Counted from the stretch's first letter, positions 36,697-46,222 are shown. The stretch: 64,000 bases of DNA from Paenibacillus popilliae ATCC 14706 (GCF_000315235.1 NZ_BALG01000080.1:1-64000), one strand, 5' to 3'. Notes: generated by a model from the letters alone, not told the origin. Program-made: numbers and translations.

Positions 36697-37248
36697 ATGG
36701 AACGTTATGAGAAAGCCCTTGTGAAAAGTTTCAAACACGATGGCCATTTGCACCGGATGTGGCTGGAGAACTGGATCGTGCCCTCCTCGCTCGTGTATCC
36801 TGAGCATGCCGCTGAAGGAATGTTCGTGCTGATTAACAGCCAAACTCCGATCAGGGAAGCGGACGGGAAGCAATGGAATAGCAAAATTCCTGCCGTTACA
36901 TTCTTCATTCCGAAGCAGTGGTTCAATGTGGTGGCTCTGATTGAGGATCACGGCATTCGCTACTACTGCAATATTGCTTCGCCGCCATACCGTACGGAAA
37001 ACATTTTCACCTATATCGACTACGATCTGGACGTCATTCAGCTGCCCGGCGGCCAGGTAAATGTGGTGGACCAGGACGAGTATGAACAGAATCGGCGTGT
37101 ATACCATTATCCTGATCTAGTGGAGTGCAAGATTAGTGCTGGCCTCGACGCGGTGCTGGAACGGATCCGCCATTGCCGGCCTCCGTTCTGTGACGATGAA
37201 GTGCGCCGGTACTATAACAACTGGAAGCAGGCGGTCCAGCCGGGATGA
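36697..37248 (+). CDS. DUF402 nucleoside tri-/diphosphate phosphatase (YgaC-like)
   Basis: A member of the DUF402/FomD-like beta-barrel family, of which S. aureus and B. subtilis YgaC-type proteins hydrolyse nucleoside tri- and diphosphates with divalent metal. The FKHDGHLHRMW start, WxxNIASPPYR-like strand (YYCNIASPPY) and the metal-binding YIDYDLDV block are all present. ATG 36697 has CGAGG 7 bp upstream, so the in-frame ATG at 36673 is less likely. 183 aa. Confidence 0.83.
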   Translation: MERYEKALVKSFKHDGHLHRMWLENWIVPSSLVYPEHAAEGMFVLINSQTPIREADGKQWNSKIPAVTFFIPKQWFNVVALIEDHGIRYYCNIASPPYRTENIFTYIDYDLDVIQLPGGQVNVVDQDEYEQNRRVYHYPDLVECKISAGLDAVLERIRHCRPPFCDDEVRRYYNNWKQAVQPG

Positions 37249-37343
37249 GGGAATTCCCCTGCAGCGGCAGACCGGCGGAGCAAGGAATGCGGCAGGGAAT
37301 GAATGAAAGTAAGCGAAGTCAGACTGCAACAGGAACGGCACTT

Positions 37344-37368
37344 GCTCCGGGGAATCCGGCCCCGGAGC
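37344..37368 (+). other. Strong hairpin upstream of queG, no T tract
   Basis: Nine-base-pair perfect arms GCTCCGGGG / CCCCGGAGC around 7 nt, 69 bp before the QueG-Ogt start. It may stabilise or pause the transcript. No known riboswitch core is evident. Confidence 0.4.
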
Positions 37369-37436
37369 CAGGGGACCGTTCTGCATTTAGAGCGGCGCGA
37401 TCCGCGCAGCGAGATCAATGGAAGGAGGTGAACGGG

Positions 37437-39170
37437 ATGGTGGAACACAAGCAAAAGATACGATGGACCCCATATGGAACAGACCAAGAGGCGGGGGCCA
37501 AGGCGATCCGGGAAGCGGATCGCTGGCAGCGGCTCAAGCAAGAGATTATTGATGCGGCGCCTTCCATGGGTATCGATCAGGTCGGTTTCACGACGGCAGA
37601 CCCGTTCACCGAATTGAAGGCACGCCTCCAGCATTCCATCGATCAAGGTTATGCGTCCGGGTTCGAGGAGCCGGACCTGGACAGGCGGACGCAGCCTACG
37701 TTGCTGCTGGACCGGGCACGTTCCATTATTGCGATTGCGGTTGCTTATCCGTCCAAGATGGAGGGCGTTCCGAAGTCGGAGCGGGGGGCTTGCCGGGGGA
37801 TGTTCGCCCGGACCGCATGGGGGTTGGACTATCACCATGTGCTGAGGGACCGGCTGCAGCGGTTGGAGCAGTTCCTATGCGAGAGGGTGCCGGAGGTACG
37901 GGTCAAGAGCATGGTCGACACCGGCGAGCTGTGCGATCGGGCGGTTGCCGAGCGATCCGGCATCGGCTTCAGCGGCAAAAACTGTTCGATTATTTCTCCA
38001 AAGTGGGGATCGTGGATCTACTTGGGTGAAATGATTACGAATCTGCCGCTGCCGCCGGATCACCCGCTGACCGAGGATTGCGGGGAATGCACGCGCTGCC
38101 TCGATGCCTGTCCGACAGGGGCCTTCGTCGGGCCCGGGCAGCTCAATGCGCAGCGCTGCATTTCGTTCCAGACGCAGTCGAAGGAGATACTGCCGCATGA
38201 GATGATGGTCAAGATAGGCAACCGGCTGTACGGCTGCGATACCTGTCAGATCGTATGCCCGAAGAACCGCGGCCTGAATTGGACCCATCATGCCGAGATG
38301 CAGCCCGATCCGGAGCAGGCGAAGCCGCTACTCGTGCCGCTGCTGTCGCTGTCGAACCGGGAATTCAAGTCCCGGTTCGGCAGCAGCGCGGCGGCGTGGC
38401 GCGGGAAGAAGCCGATCCAGCGCAACGCGATTGCGGCACTTGGCAATTTCCGCGACCGCCAGGCGGTCCCGGTCTTAGAAGGGCTGCTGTGCATGGATGA
38501 GCGGCCGGATATCCGAGCCGCCGCGGCATGGGCGCTTGGTCAGATCGGTGGGCCGGACGCCAAGCGCATATTAAAGGCGGCGCTAAGCCGCGAGGAGGAA
38601 ACGAAGGTGAAGGAAGCTGTGATGCAAGCCCAGGAGTGCGCCGAAGCTCAGCATGAGCCGCTGTATGTGCAGGAGATGGAGAGCCCGCTGGGACCGCTGA
38701 CATTGGCCGCAACGGCGACTGGATTGTTCGCGCTCGAGTTCGGGAACGCATTATCGGTGGCGGAAGGGCTCCAGCGGCGGGCGGCCCGCAGCTACGGCCG
38801 CGTCGTGCTGCAGCGCCATCCGGAGCGGCTGCAGGAGGCCAAGCGGCAGATGGAGGCGTATTTTGCGGGAACGCGCCGAGAATTCGATCTGACGCTCGAT
38901 ATCCAGGGGACGCCGTTCCAGCGGCAAGTATGGCAAGCCTTGACGGACATCCCTTATGGGGAGACCCGGTCCTACAAGCAGATCGCGGAAGCGATCGGCA
39001 TTCCAGGGGCAGTACGGGCCGTCGGCGGAGCGAACAATCGCAATCCGCTCTCCATTATCGTGCCCTGCCACCGCGTGATTGGAGCTGACGGCAAGCTGGT
39101 CGGGTATGGCGGCGGGATGGGCAAGAAAATCACACTGCTTCGTCTCGAGGGCATTCCCTGTGGGCAATGA
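37437..39170 (+). CDS. Fusion of epoxyqueuosine reductase (QueG) and O6-methylguanine-DNA methyltransferase (Ogt)
   Basis: Residues 1-400 are QueG: the catalytic-acid segment MVDTGELCDR, the two ferredoxin-like clusters CGECTRCLDACP and CDTCQIVCP, and a C-terminal HEAT repeat region. QueG makes queuosine in tRNA using cobalamin. Residues 410-577 are a complete alkyltransferase with the acceptor Cys544 in PCHRVIG and the arginine-finger helix SYKQIAEAIG. The frame is uninterrupted, starting at ATG 37437 with AAGGAGG just upstream. A tRNA modification enzyme and a DNA repair enzyme in one polypeptide is unusual. Confidence 0.9.
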   Translation: MVEHKQKIRWTPYGTDQEAGAKAIREADRWQRLKQEIIDAAPSMGIDQVGFTTADPFTELKARLQHSIDQGYASGFEEPDLDRRTQPTLLLDRARSIIAIAVAYPSKMEGVPKSERGACRGMFARTAWGLDYHHVLRDRLQRLEQFLCERVPEVRVKSMVDTGELCDRAVAERSGIGFSGKNCSIISPKWGSWIYLGEMITNLPLPPDHPLTEDCGECTRCLDACPTGAFVGPGQLNAQRCISFQTQSKEILPHEMMVKIGNRLYGCDTCQIVCPKNRGLNWTHHAEMQPDPEQAKPLLVPLLSLSNREFKSRFGSSAAAWRGKKPIQRNAIAALGNFRDRQAVPVLEGLLCMDERPDIRAAAAWALGQIGGPDAKRILKAALSREEETKVKEAVMQAQECAEAQHEPLYVQEMESPLGPLTLAATATGLFALEFGNALSVAEGLQRRAARSYGRVVLQRHPERLQEAKRQMEAYFAGTRREFDLTLDIQGTPFQRQVWQALTDIPYGETRSYKQIAEAIGIPGAVRAVGGANNRNPLSIIVPCHRVIGADGKLVGYGGGMGKKITLLRLEGIPCGQ

Positions 39171-39291
39171 GATCTTGGGAGACACCAGGGTCAGATTCCA
39201 TTCGTTTGTCATCTTGGAAGGGACATGCTATCATAAATGGCGGACGAGTTCCGCGAAGGCATGCTTTCTCACGGATAGATCGAAGTGAGTG

Positions 39292-39329
39292 TTCAAAAAG
39301 CCGCGTTTTATCAAAGACGGTTTTTTGAA
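39292..39329 (+). terminator. Terminator after queG-ogt
   Basis: TTCAAAAAGCCG / CGGTTTTTTGAA arms (39292-39303 / 39318-39329), with the T-rich arm serving as the U tract. Confidence 0.6.
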
Positions 39330-39370
39330 TTACCTTTCTAAAAAATTTTTGTTGGGGTGACCATAAGCAG

Positions 39371-39577
39371 ATGATTTGGGTTGTAGGGATTATTGCACTC
39401 ATCGTGGGTGTCATTATCGGTTTTGCCGGCGGGGTGTTCTACCTGCGCAAGCAGATGGAGAAGATGCAATCGGATCCGCAAATGCTGCAAAAAATGGCAA
39501 AGCAAATGGGCTACAATATGAATGCGAAGCAGATGCAGCAAGCTCAGAAAATGATGCAAAAAAACAAGAGAAAATGA
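39371..39577 (+). CDS. yneF: YneF/UPF0154-family small membrane protein
   Basis: A 68-aa protein with one N-terminal helix (WVVGIIALIVGVIIGFAGG) and a Met/Gln/Lys-rich tail containing NMNAKQMQQAQKMM. This is the conserved YneF pattern of Firmicutes. Function unknown; it is associated with the membrane. It lies between terminators and appears monocistronic. Confidence 0.88.
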   Translation: MIWVVGIIALIVGVIIGFAGGVFYLRKQMEKMQSDPQMLQKMAKQMGYNMNAKQMQQAQKMMQKNKRK

Positions 39578-39630
39578 AATAATGGAACTGCTCGCATCCA
39601 TGGGCACGGCAAGCGGGAGGAGGGACGATT

Positions 39631-40224
39631 ATGGCTGGCTTGAGGGACTATGCCAATTCAAAAGTTGGTGAGAATCGCGAGCTGATCGAACATCACGTAA
39701 AAGAAATTTTAAGGCTGCTCGGCGAGGATGTCGATCGGGAAGGCCTGAGGGAGACGCCGGCGCGTGTTACCCGGATGTACGAAGAGATCCTCGGCGGGTA
39801 TGAGGTTGATCCGCGCGACGTGCTCGGGGTTACCTTCGACGAAGCCTACGAGGAGCTCGTCATCGTCAAGGACATTACGTATTACAGCTTGTGCGAGCAT
39901 CATATGGCACCGTTCTTCGGCAAGGTGCATATCGGCTATACTCCAAGCGGACAGGTGGCCGGCCTGAGCAAGCTGGCGCAGCTGGTCGAAGCGGTCACGC
40001 GCCGTCTGCAGGTGCAGGAACGGGTCACCTCGGAAATCGCGGATATTATGGAAGAAGTGTTGAAGCCGCACGGCGTGATGGTAGTCGTCGAGGGCGAGCA
40101 TTTATGCATGTGTTCCCGTGGCGTCAAGAAGCCCGGCAGCAAGACGGTGACGATGTCGACGAGGGGCAGCTTCAAGGATGGTGCGGCGCAGCGCGCGGAA
40201 TTTTTGTCACTGATTAAGCAGTAA
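39631..40224 (+). CDS. folE: GTP cyclohydrolase I (FolE)
   Basis: First enzyme of folate (and, in Bacilli, queuosine precursor) synthesis; opens the GTP ring to form dihydroneopterin triphosphate. Zinc ligands are visible as C and H in LCEHHMAPF and C in GEHLCMCSRG. At 197 aa it is full length. AGGAGG precedes the ATG. With QueG nearby it belongs to the same precursor pathway, although each has its own terminator. Confidence 0.94.
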   Translation: MAGLRDYANSKVGENRELIEHHVKEILRLLGEDVDREGLRETPARVTRMYEEILGGYEVDPRDVLGVTFDEAYEELVIVKDITYYSLCEHHMAPFFGKVHIGYTPSGQVAGLSKLAQLVEAVTRRLQVQERVTSEIADIMEEVLKPHGVMVVVEGEHLCMCSRGVKKPGSKTVTMSTRGSFKDGAAQRAEFLSLIKQ

Positions 40225-40257
40225 ATTGGTGCTTTAGGGTTTGAGCAGAACCAATGG

Positions 40258-40288
40258 AACCCGTTCCGGGCAAAGGGGCGGGTTTTTT
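40258..40288 (+). terminator. Terminator after folE
   Basis: AACCCG / CGGGTT arms (40258-40263 / 40279-40284) followed by TTTTTT. Confidence 0.7.
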
Positions 40289-40307
40289 GCATGGCTTATA
40301 AGAAAGC

Positions 40308-41387
40308 ATGAGAGGGATGTGGTTTTTTTTGGATCGAGGCGCGCTTGCTGCAGAGCGCAGCGAAGAAGAGGTGGAATTATCCGAAGAGCAGGCGGAATGG
40401 CGTCGCCTCTATGAAGCGGCGGTGGCCTTCAAGAAGCAAGAAAGCTGGAAATGGATGCCCGACTTCGAGATCTTCGGCGTATGCAACCCGGAGGATGGAG
40501 AGGCCGGATATTGCACGATTATGGGATCGAGCGAGGAGTTGTTCGGCCTGGCCGTCTTCTGCGGCGGCGAAGGGCTGGAGAGTCTGCAGAACATGATGCT
40601 GGAGCGGGACGATGGTTATGCTTGGCTGAACCGGCAAAAATGCATGATGGTGACGTTCGAGGATCGGACCGATCTGGACAAGCAGGATCTGGCGCAAATC
40701 AAAGAGCTCGGCTTCCGCTTCCGCGGCCACAACGCCTGGCCGCTGTTCCGGGCTTATGCCCCGGGGCTTGTGCCATGGACGCTTGACCGGAAGCAGGTTT
40801 GCTTCCTGACGAACGCCTTGGAGCAAGCGGCAGAACTGGCTGCTCGATGCAAGAAGGACGAGCAGCTGCTCGTGCCGCCGGTCTCTGGGCAACGGTTGGT
40901 TCGCGCGCAGGAGAACGGGGAATGGAGCGAAGGCTGGCGCGATCCCGAGTTCGTCCTGAAGCGCCCAGCGAAGTATGAATACAGCGACGACGCGAAGCTG
41001 GCGAACCTCGTGTGCCGTATTCCGGAGAAACGAGGGCAGTGGGAGACCGATTATTTCTTCGCCCCTGTTGCGGTACAGGGCGAGGCCGAGCGGCCGTATT
41101 ACCCGCGGCTCTGTCTGTGGGTCGATCGCCAGACCCGCAGCGCGGTCGGCTTCCATGTCGCGTATGAAGGGAATTTCGAGCAGGAATTCATTATGCAAAG
41201 GAATGTGAGATCGAATGAATTGGAGCAAGCAACATTGGAGCAAGCGGATAGCCGCAGCCGCCAGAACGGCGCCTGCCGACCTTGTCATAACGAACGGAAA
41301 AATCGTCGATGTCTTCAATCTCGACATTATCGAAGGGGATGTCGCGATTGTGGACGGCATCATAGCAGGCATCGGCGGCAGCTATGA
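40308..41387 (+). CDS. DUF7309-like protein with an out-of-family C-terminal tail overlapping ade
   Basis: The first 290 or so residues resemble the DUF7309/DUF6930 group often annotated near pRiA4b ORF-3 proteins: W-MPDFEIFGVCNP, GYCTIMGSSEELFGLAVFCGG. The function is unknown. The last 60 residues (41208-41387) are an Arg/Cys-rich reading of the N-terminal coding region of adenine deaminase in another frame, which is not credible as protein. The gene has probably lost its original 3' end, and translation runs on into ade. The start is uncertain because no clear ribosome site precedes ATG 40308. Confidence 0.6.
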   Translation: MRGMWFFLDRGALAAERSEEEVELSEEQAEWRRLYEAAVAFKKQESWKWMPDFEIFGVCNPEDGEAGYCTIMGSSEELFGLAVFCGGEGLESLQNMMLERDDGYAWLNRQKCMMVTFEDRTDLDKQDLAQIKELGFRFRGHNAWPLFRAYAPGLVPWTLDRKQVCFLTNALEQAAELAARCKKDEQLLVPPVSGQRLVRAQENGEWSEGWRDPEFVLKRPAKYEYSDDAKLANLVCRIPEKRGQWETDYFFAPVAVQGEAERPYYPRLCLWVDRQTRSAVGFHVAYEGNFEQEFIMQRNVRSNELEQATLEQADSRSRQNGACRPCHNERKNRRCLQSRHYRRGCRDCGRHHSRHRRQL

Positions 41388-42972
41388 AGGCGCCCGCGTT
41401 ATCGATGCGGAGGGCCGCTATATCGCCCCGTCCTTCATCGACACGCATGTTCATATTGAATCCGCCATGATCACGCCTGCCGAATTCGCTCGCGTTGTGC
41501 TCCCTCACGGCGTCACGTCCGTCATTGCCGATCCACACGAGATCGCGAATGTAGCCGGAACAGACGGCATTCAATATATGCTGGACGCTACCGATAATCT
41601 CCCGCTGGACGTATATGTCATGCTGCCATCCTGCGTTCCATGCACGCCGTTCGAGCACGCTGGAGCGAAGCTCGATGCCGCCAGTCTGGACGCATTCTAC
41701 GCTCACCCCCGGGTATTGGGGTTGGCCGAGGTGATGGATTATCCATCCGTGCGGCGCGGCGACGACGGCATGCTGGACAAATTGGTGGCTTCGCAACGGC
41801 ATGGTGGAATGATTGACGGCCACGGTGCAGGGCTGGATGAAGAGGCCATCAATGTGTACCGAGCGGTCGGCATTCGCAATGACCATGAATGCGTAACGGC
41901 CGAGGAAGCCAAGGCGCGGCTGCGACGAGGCATGTATGTCATGATTCGCGAAGGCTCGGTTGCCAAGGATGTCGAAGCGCTCATCCCGGCAGTGACAGCC
42001 AGCAATGCGCGCCGCTGCGTGTTCTGCACTGATGACAAGCATTTGGACGAGCTGCTGCAGGAGGGCAGCGTCGACCATAACGCGCGTCTGGCTATACGCT
42101 GCGGGCTTGATCCGCTGCAAGCGATCCAGATGGCTTCCCTAAATGCAGCCGAATGCTACAGATTGCAAACCAAAGGCGCGATTGCTCCCGGGTACGAGGC
42201 TGACTTCTTACTGCTCGACGATTTGGATCGTCTGACAATTACCCAAGTGTATAAAGCCGGCAGACTGGTGGGCGAGAATGGCCAATATATCGGACCGCAG
42301 CCGCAAGCAGCAGAAATCCCGGCCAAGCTTTTGAAGACAGTTAACCTTCCCGAGATAACGGAACGGGATCTGCATGTCCAGCTGAAGGGGGAGCGCCGCT
42401 GCCATATTATCGGCATCAATCCCAACAGTCTCATTACGACGCGTCTCGTGGAGGAGGTAGATGTGGAGGATGGCTGCTTCCGCCCTTCCGTAGCAAAGGA
42501 TCAATTGAAGATCGCCGTGTTGGAGCGGCATCACCATACCGGTTGCATCGGACTTGGCATCGTCAAAGGGTTCGGCATTCAATGCGGAGCAATCGCCTCT
42601 ACCGTGGCGCATGACTCCCACAACCTCGTCGTGGCCGGCAGCAACGATCGGGATATGCTGGCCGCCATACAAGCGCTGCGCGATATGGAGGGCGGATTGG
42701 CCGTAGCAAGCGATGGCGTCGTGCTCTCGGCCATCGAGCTTCGAGTGGCAGGCTTAATGGCGACCGGGGACTATGCCGAGGTGCTCCGTCATATGGAACA
42801 GCTCCATCAGGCTCTATCGCGGATTGGCGTTTCAAGTAAGTTCAATCCTTTTGTTACGCTGTCGTTCTTATGCTTGCCCGTTATACCCGAACTGAAGTTG
42901 ACGGATATGGGCTTATTCGATTTCGCTGCCTTTAAGCATATTCCGGTAACGGTAGAAGGGCCGTACCGCTGA
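41215..42972 (+). CDS. ade: Adenine deaminase (Ade)
   Basis: Deaminates adenine to hypoxanthine for purine salvage. An amidohydrolase of 585 aa with the metal site DTHVHIESAM, the block HGVTSVIADPHEIANV, the GAGLDEEAINVY loop and the C-terminal VAHDSHNLVVAG motif that distinguishes Ade. ATG 41215 has AAAGGA about 12 bp upstream, within the preceding DUF7309 frame. The two genes overlap by 173 bp. Confidence 0.93.
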   Translation: MNWSKQHWSKRIAAAARTAPADLVITNGKIVDVFNLDIIEGDVAIVDGIIAGIGGSYEGARVIDAEGRYIAPSFIDTHVHIESAMITPAEFARVVLPHGVTSVIADPHEIANVAGTDGIQYMLDATDNLPLDVYVMLPSCVPCTPFEHAGAKLDAASLDAFYAHPRVLGLAEVMDYPSVRRGDDGMLDKLVASQRHGGMIDGHGAGLDEEAINVYRAVGIRNDHECVTAEEAKARLRRGMYVMIREGSVAKDVEALIPAVTASNARRCVFCTDDKHLDELLQEGSVDHNARLAIRCGLDPLQAIQMASLNAAECYRLQTKGAIAPGYEADFLLLDDLDRLTITQVYKAGRLVGENGQYIGPQPQAAEIPAKLLKTVNLPEITERDLHVQLKGERRCHIIGINPNSLITTRLVEEVDVEDGCFRPSVAKDQLKIAVLERHHHTGCIGLGIVKGFGIQCGAIASTVAHDSHNLVVAGSNDRDMLAAIQALRDMEGGLAVASDGVVLSAIELRVAGLMATGDYAEVLRHMEQLHQALSRIGVSSKFNPFVTLSFLCLPVIPELKLTDMGLFDFAAFKHIPVTVEGPYR

Positions 42973-43331
42973 TTCTGTATCGTGTTCACGATGCAATAGG
43001 CTTGACCTGGGTTCATCCGATGTCAAGGCATACGTTCCATAAGGTCAGGAAATGGGTACACAAAAAAGACCGGGGGAAAATATCTCCTCCGGTCGCTCTC
43101 ATCATTCAACTACCAATAGTCGCTTGTCTATGTAACATAAGGTATACTTGACACCTTATCATCGCTTGCAGCCGCATCCATCCTATGGTACGATATTAGG
43201 TGCGGCATAAGTTTATGATGAACAAATATATTTTTATCCAAATATATAATATCATAAACCACGGGGTATTGTCAACTGGTGAAGGAACCCAGTGCCGCAA
43301 AATCGTAATCTATATTAAAGCGGGTGATAAG
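42973..43331. other. Promoter region of helD with an opposite-strand terminator
   Basis: 359 bp. It contains a strong hairpin oriented for minus-strand termination (43062-43094) and, nearer helD, very AT-rich sequence with a TATAAT at about 43244. No gene is evident on the minus strand. Confidence 0.5.
43062..43094 (-). terminator. Orphan minus-strand terminator
   Basis: GACCGGAGGA pairs with TCCCCCGGTC (one G-T) and is followed by six U on the minus strand. No minus-strand gene precedes it within the window, so it could be a relic or block antisense transcription into ade. Confidence 0.5.
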
Positions 43332-45692
43332 ATGGACCCGAATCATCGGGAGTGGCAGTTGGAGGAAGCGCGGGCCGTCGAGGTAATGGAGAAGATTGGG
43401 CAGCGCATTATTCCGCTGCAGGAAGAGATGGGCGCAATCAAGGGCGAAGTCGTGGATATCCGCCGCGAGTTCTGGGATGACGTCAAAGTCAATCTGGATG
43501 ACGCGTATGAAGCCGTCGAGACGCATGCCAGCTTGAAGCAGCAGGCGGAAGTATTGGCGGAGCGAGAGCGCAGGCATCTTCATGCGGCCCAGCAGCTTGA
43601 TGCGTGGAAGCGGATGGCGCAGTCCCCTTATTTTGCACGGATTGATTTTCGGGAAGAGGGGGAAGCGGAGGCGGAGCGCGTGTATATCGGGATCGGCTCC
43701 TTCCGGGACAAGGACGACAACTTCCTTGTCTATGATTGGCGGGCGCCTGTGTCCAGCCTGTATTATGACTATTCGCCGGGCCCGGCCCACTATGAGACGC
43801 CTGTCGGCCGCTTGTCGGGGGAGATGGGGCTCAAGCGCCAATTTATCATCGCGGAAGGCCGCTTCCAGGGCATGTTCGATACGGGGCTTACGATTGGCGA
43901 CGAACTGCTGCGGCAGATTCTCAGTCGGCCGTCCAGTGCCCATTTGAAGAGTATCGTCGCGACGATCCAGCGGGAGCAGAACCGCATCATCCGCAACGAG
44001 CAGAAGCGGCTAATGGTCGTCACTGGCCCGGCGGGCAGCGGCAAGACATCCACCGCCCTGCAGCGGATCGCGTATTTGCTGTACCGGTACCGGGATACGC
44101 TGCAGGCTGAAGAGATCGTGTTGTTCTCGCCGAATCCGATGTTCAACCGCTATGTATCGACCGTCCTGCCGGAACTGGGGGAACGGAACATGCGGCAGAC
44201 GACGTATCAGGAGTATGTGGAGTACCGAGTGGCCGCTTCCTTCCGGCTGGAGCACCCGGCCGAACAGATGGAATATGCGCTGAGCGCCGGGGATCAACCG
44301 GAATACGCAGCGCGAATGGAAGGGATTCGCTATAAGTCGGGGGCGACTTTCTTCCGGCTGATCGGGCGCTATGTGGAGCGGATCGGGCAGGAAGGCATGC
44401 GGTTCCGCGATCTTCGCTTCCGGGATCGGACGCTCATATCGGGAGAAGCGATGTTGCGGCAATTTTATGAGCTGGATGCGTCCCTGCCGATCCCGAACCG
44501 GCTGAGCCAAGTGGCGGATTGGCTGCGAGACGAGCTGGTCGCCGCCGCGCGCCGGGAACGTAAGGCGGACTGGGTGGAGGAAGAGATCGAGTTGCTGGAC
44601 AATGAGAATTACGTCAGGGCGTTCCAGGAGCTGCAGCGCCGGCAAAGATTTACGGAGGAGACGTTCGATGACTTCGATCGCGAACGCGAATGGCTGGCCC
44701 GCCAGATCGTGAATGAGCGCTTCAAGCCGCTTCGCGCGGATATCAAGCGATTTCGCTTCGTCGATATGCCAGCCATATACACGCAATTGTTCGCCAGTCC
44801 GGACTTCGCGGCCAGCCTGGCCGGAGGAGAGGGGCTGCCTGATCGCTGGGCCGACATTTGTGCCCTGACGTCCGAGCGAATGAACAGGGGCGAGTTGACC
44901 GTAGAGGATGCGACGCCATACTTGTATTTGAAAGAATGCCTGGAAGGCTTTCACACGAATACGTCGATCCGGCATGTCTTCGTGGATGAAGGCCAGGACT
45001 ACGGGGTCTTTCAGCTCCATTTCCTCAAGCGCCTGTTCCCTCGTGCCCGGTTCACGGTACTGGGGGATGAGGATCAGGCGATTTACCCGCATGCCGAAGG
45101 AGCAGCGTCAGTGCCGCTACCGGCGTTGGCGGAAGTGTTCCCGGCCGAGGAGACGGAGTCGTTCCAGCTGACCCGAAGCTATCGTTCGACTCGGCCGATA
45201 ATGGAACTGGCCCGGCGCATCATTCCGGGCGGGGAGCGGTTCGATACGTTCGAGCGCGAAGGTCCGGCGCCGACGCTGAGGGGATTGCAGGACAGGGAGG
45301 AATTACACGCCCGGGTCGCCGTGCGGATGCGCGAACTGCTTGCCGCCGGGCACCGCAATGTCGCTCTGCTCTGCACGACGGCTCAAGAGAGTCGCGAGGC
45401 GTACGAGGCGCTGAAGGATCTCGTGCCGCTGCGGCTCGTTCACCAGGAGACGGTGACCTTTGAAGCGGGCGCGCTGGTCATTCCGTCGTACTTGGCCAAG
45501 GGCGTCGAGTTCGATGCCGTCGTGCTGTACAATGCATCCGACGAAGGCTACGGCCGGGAGAGCGAGCGCAAGCTGCTGTATGTGGCGTGCACGCGGGCGA
45601 TGCATGAGCTCCATATCTACTATATGGGTCGGCTGAGTCCCTGGCTGGAAGCTGCGCCTGCGGGAGCGGACGAAGGGCAGGTACAGGCCTGA
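43332..45692 (+). CDS. helD: HelD-type RNA polymerase recycling helicase
   Basis: A UvrD/Rep-like superfamily 1 protein that binds RNA polymerase and removes it from DNA or antibiotic-stalled complexes. The N-terminal coiled-coil arm (about residues 1-85), specific to HelD, precedes Walker A GPAGSGKTSTAL, the DEGQDYG (Walker B) motif, motif IV LTRSYRST and the C-terminal VACTRAMHEL. 786 aa, as usual. ATG 43332 has GGGTGATAAG just upstream; an earlier ATG at 43200 lies in the promoter region. Confidence 0.92.
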   Translation: MDPNHREWQLEEARAVEVMEKIGQRIIPLQEEMGAIKGEVVDIRREFWDDVKVNLDDAYEAVETHASLKQQAEVLAERERRHLHAAQQLDAWKRMAQSPYFARIDFREEGEAEAERVYIGIGSFRDKDDNFLVYDWRAPVSSLYYDYSPGPAHYETPVGRLSGEMGLKRQFIIAEGRFQGMFDTGLTIGDELLRQILSRPSSAHLKSIVATIQREQNRIIRNEQKRLMVVTGPAGSGKTSTALQRIAYLLYRYRDTLQAEEIVLFSPNPMFNRYVSTVLPELGERNMRQTTYQEYVEYRVAASFRLEHPAEQMEYALSAGDQPEYAARMEGIRYKSGATFFRLIGRYVERIGQEGMRFRDLRFRDRTLISGEAMLRQFYELDASLPIPNRLSQVADWLRDELVAAARRERKADWVEEEIELLDNENYVRAFQELQRRQRFTEETFDDFDREREWLARQIVNERFKPLRADIKRFRFVDMPAIYTQLFASPDFAASLAGGEGLPDRWADICALTSERMNRGELTVEDATPYLYLKECLEGFHTNTSIRHVFVDEGQDYGVFQLHFLKRLFPRARFTVLGDEDQAIYPHAEGAASVPLPALAEVFPAEETESFQLTRSYRSTRPIMELARRIIPGGERFDTFEREGPAPTLRGLQDREELHARVAVRMRELLAAGHRNVALLCTTAQESREAYEALKDLVPLRLVHQETVTFEAGALVIPSYLAKGVEFDAVVLYNASDEGYGRESERKLLYVACTRAMHELHIYYMGRLSPWLEAAPAGADEGQVQA

Positions 45693-46069
45693 ATCGGGAA
45701 CCGGATCGATGACGGCACGGAAGGGCAAGAAGATATAAGCTGCCTAGCGCTGCATGGGTTCGCCACAATGGCGCCCTGCGCGCGGCAGCTTTTTTGTACG
45801 TTGGGAAGGGAGGAGCGAAGCTGATGACGGATGGCCCCTCCCCATCAGACGGCACAAGCCAGCCGTGCCAGGCCAGGATCGAATGGGCGGTCTGTGCGGG
45901 GTCGACGGGTTCAGCTCGATGCCATTGACGATGCGTCATCGCCATCGCGTCTGCTTCGGGAATTGCTTCGCCCCCATAGTTATCGCACCTTCCAGATTCC
46001 TGTCGCTTGAACGAATCTGCATTCATCATACACGCCCCCATTCTGACTGCTAGGTGGGGTCTATTTGTC
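45693..46069. other. Spacer 3' of helD
   Basis: 377 bp with the helD terminator; the rest shows no credible gene. It marks the switch from GC-rich core DNA to the AT-rich accessory patch. Confidence 0.5.
45737..45796 (+). terminator. Terminator after helD
   Basis: AAGCTGCC / GGCAGCTT closing stem (45737-45744 / 45784-45791) with an internal GCGC pairing, then a T run. Confidence 0.75.
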
Positions 46070-46075
46070 GTTCAC

Positions 46076-46222
46076 GGCCATTGGGCCGAGGCATCCGTCG
46101 AGCGTGTAATGGACGCGGGGATTATGGGTGGACGTACCACTGGATTCGCGCCGAATGAGCAGATTACACGGGCTGAGATGGCCGTGGTAGTTGAGCGGAT
46201 GTTGAAGCAGTTGGGGAAATAG
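46076..46222 (+). pseudogene. S-layer-homology (SLH) domain fragment
   Basis: The reading HWAEASVERVMDAGIMGG followed by FAPNEQITRAEMAVVVER is the end of a typical SLH domain, which anchors surface proteins to pyruvylated cell-wall polymers. Only one partial SLH repeat remains and nothing resembling a signal peptide or body precedes it. It is the 3' remnant of a larger exported protein. Confidence 0.75.

Noticed and set aside
44010-45092. 360-codon minus-strand open frame inside helD
   Set aside because: Shadow of helD. It reads as low-plausibility Arg/Leu/Gln-rich sequence and helD motifs are intact on the plus strand.
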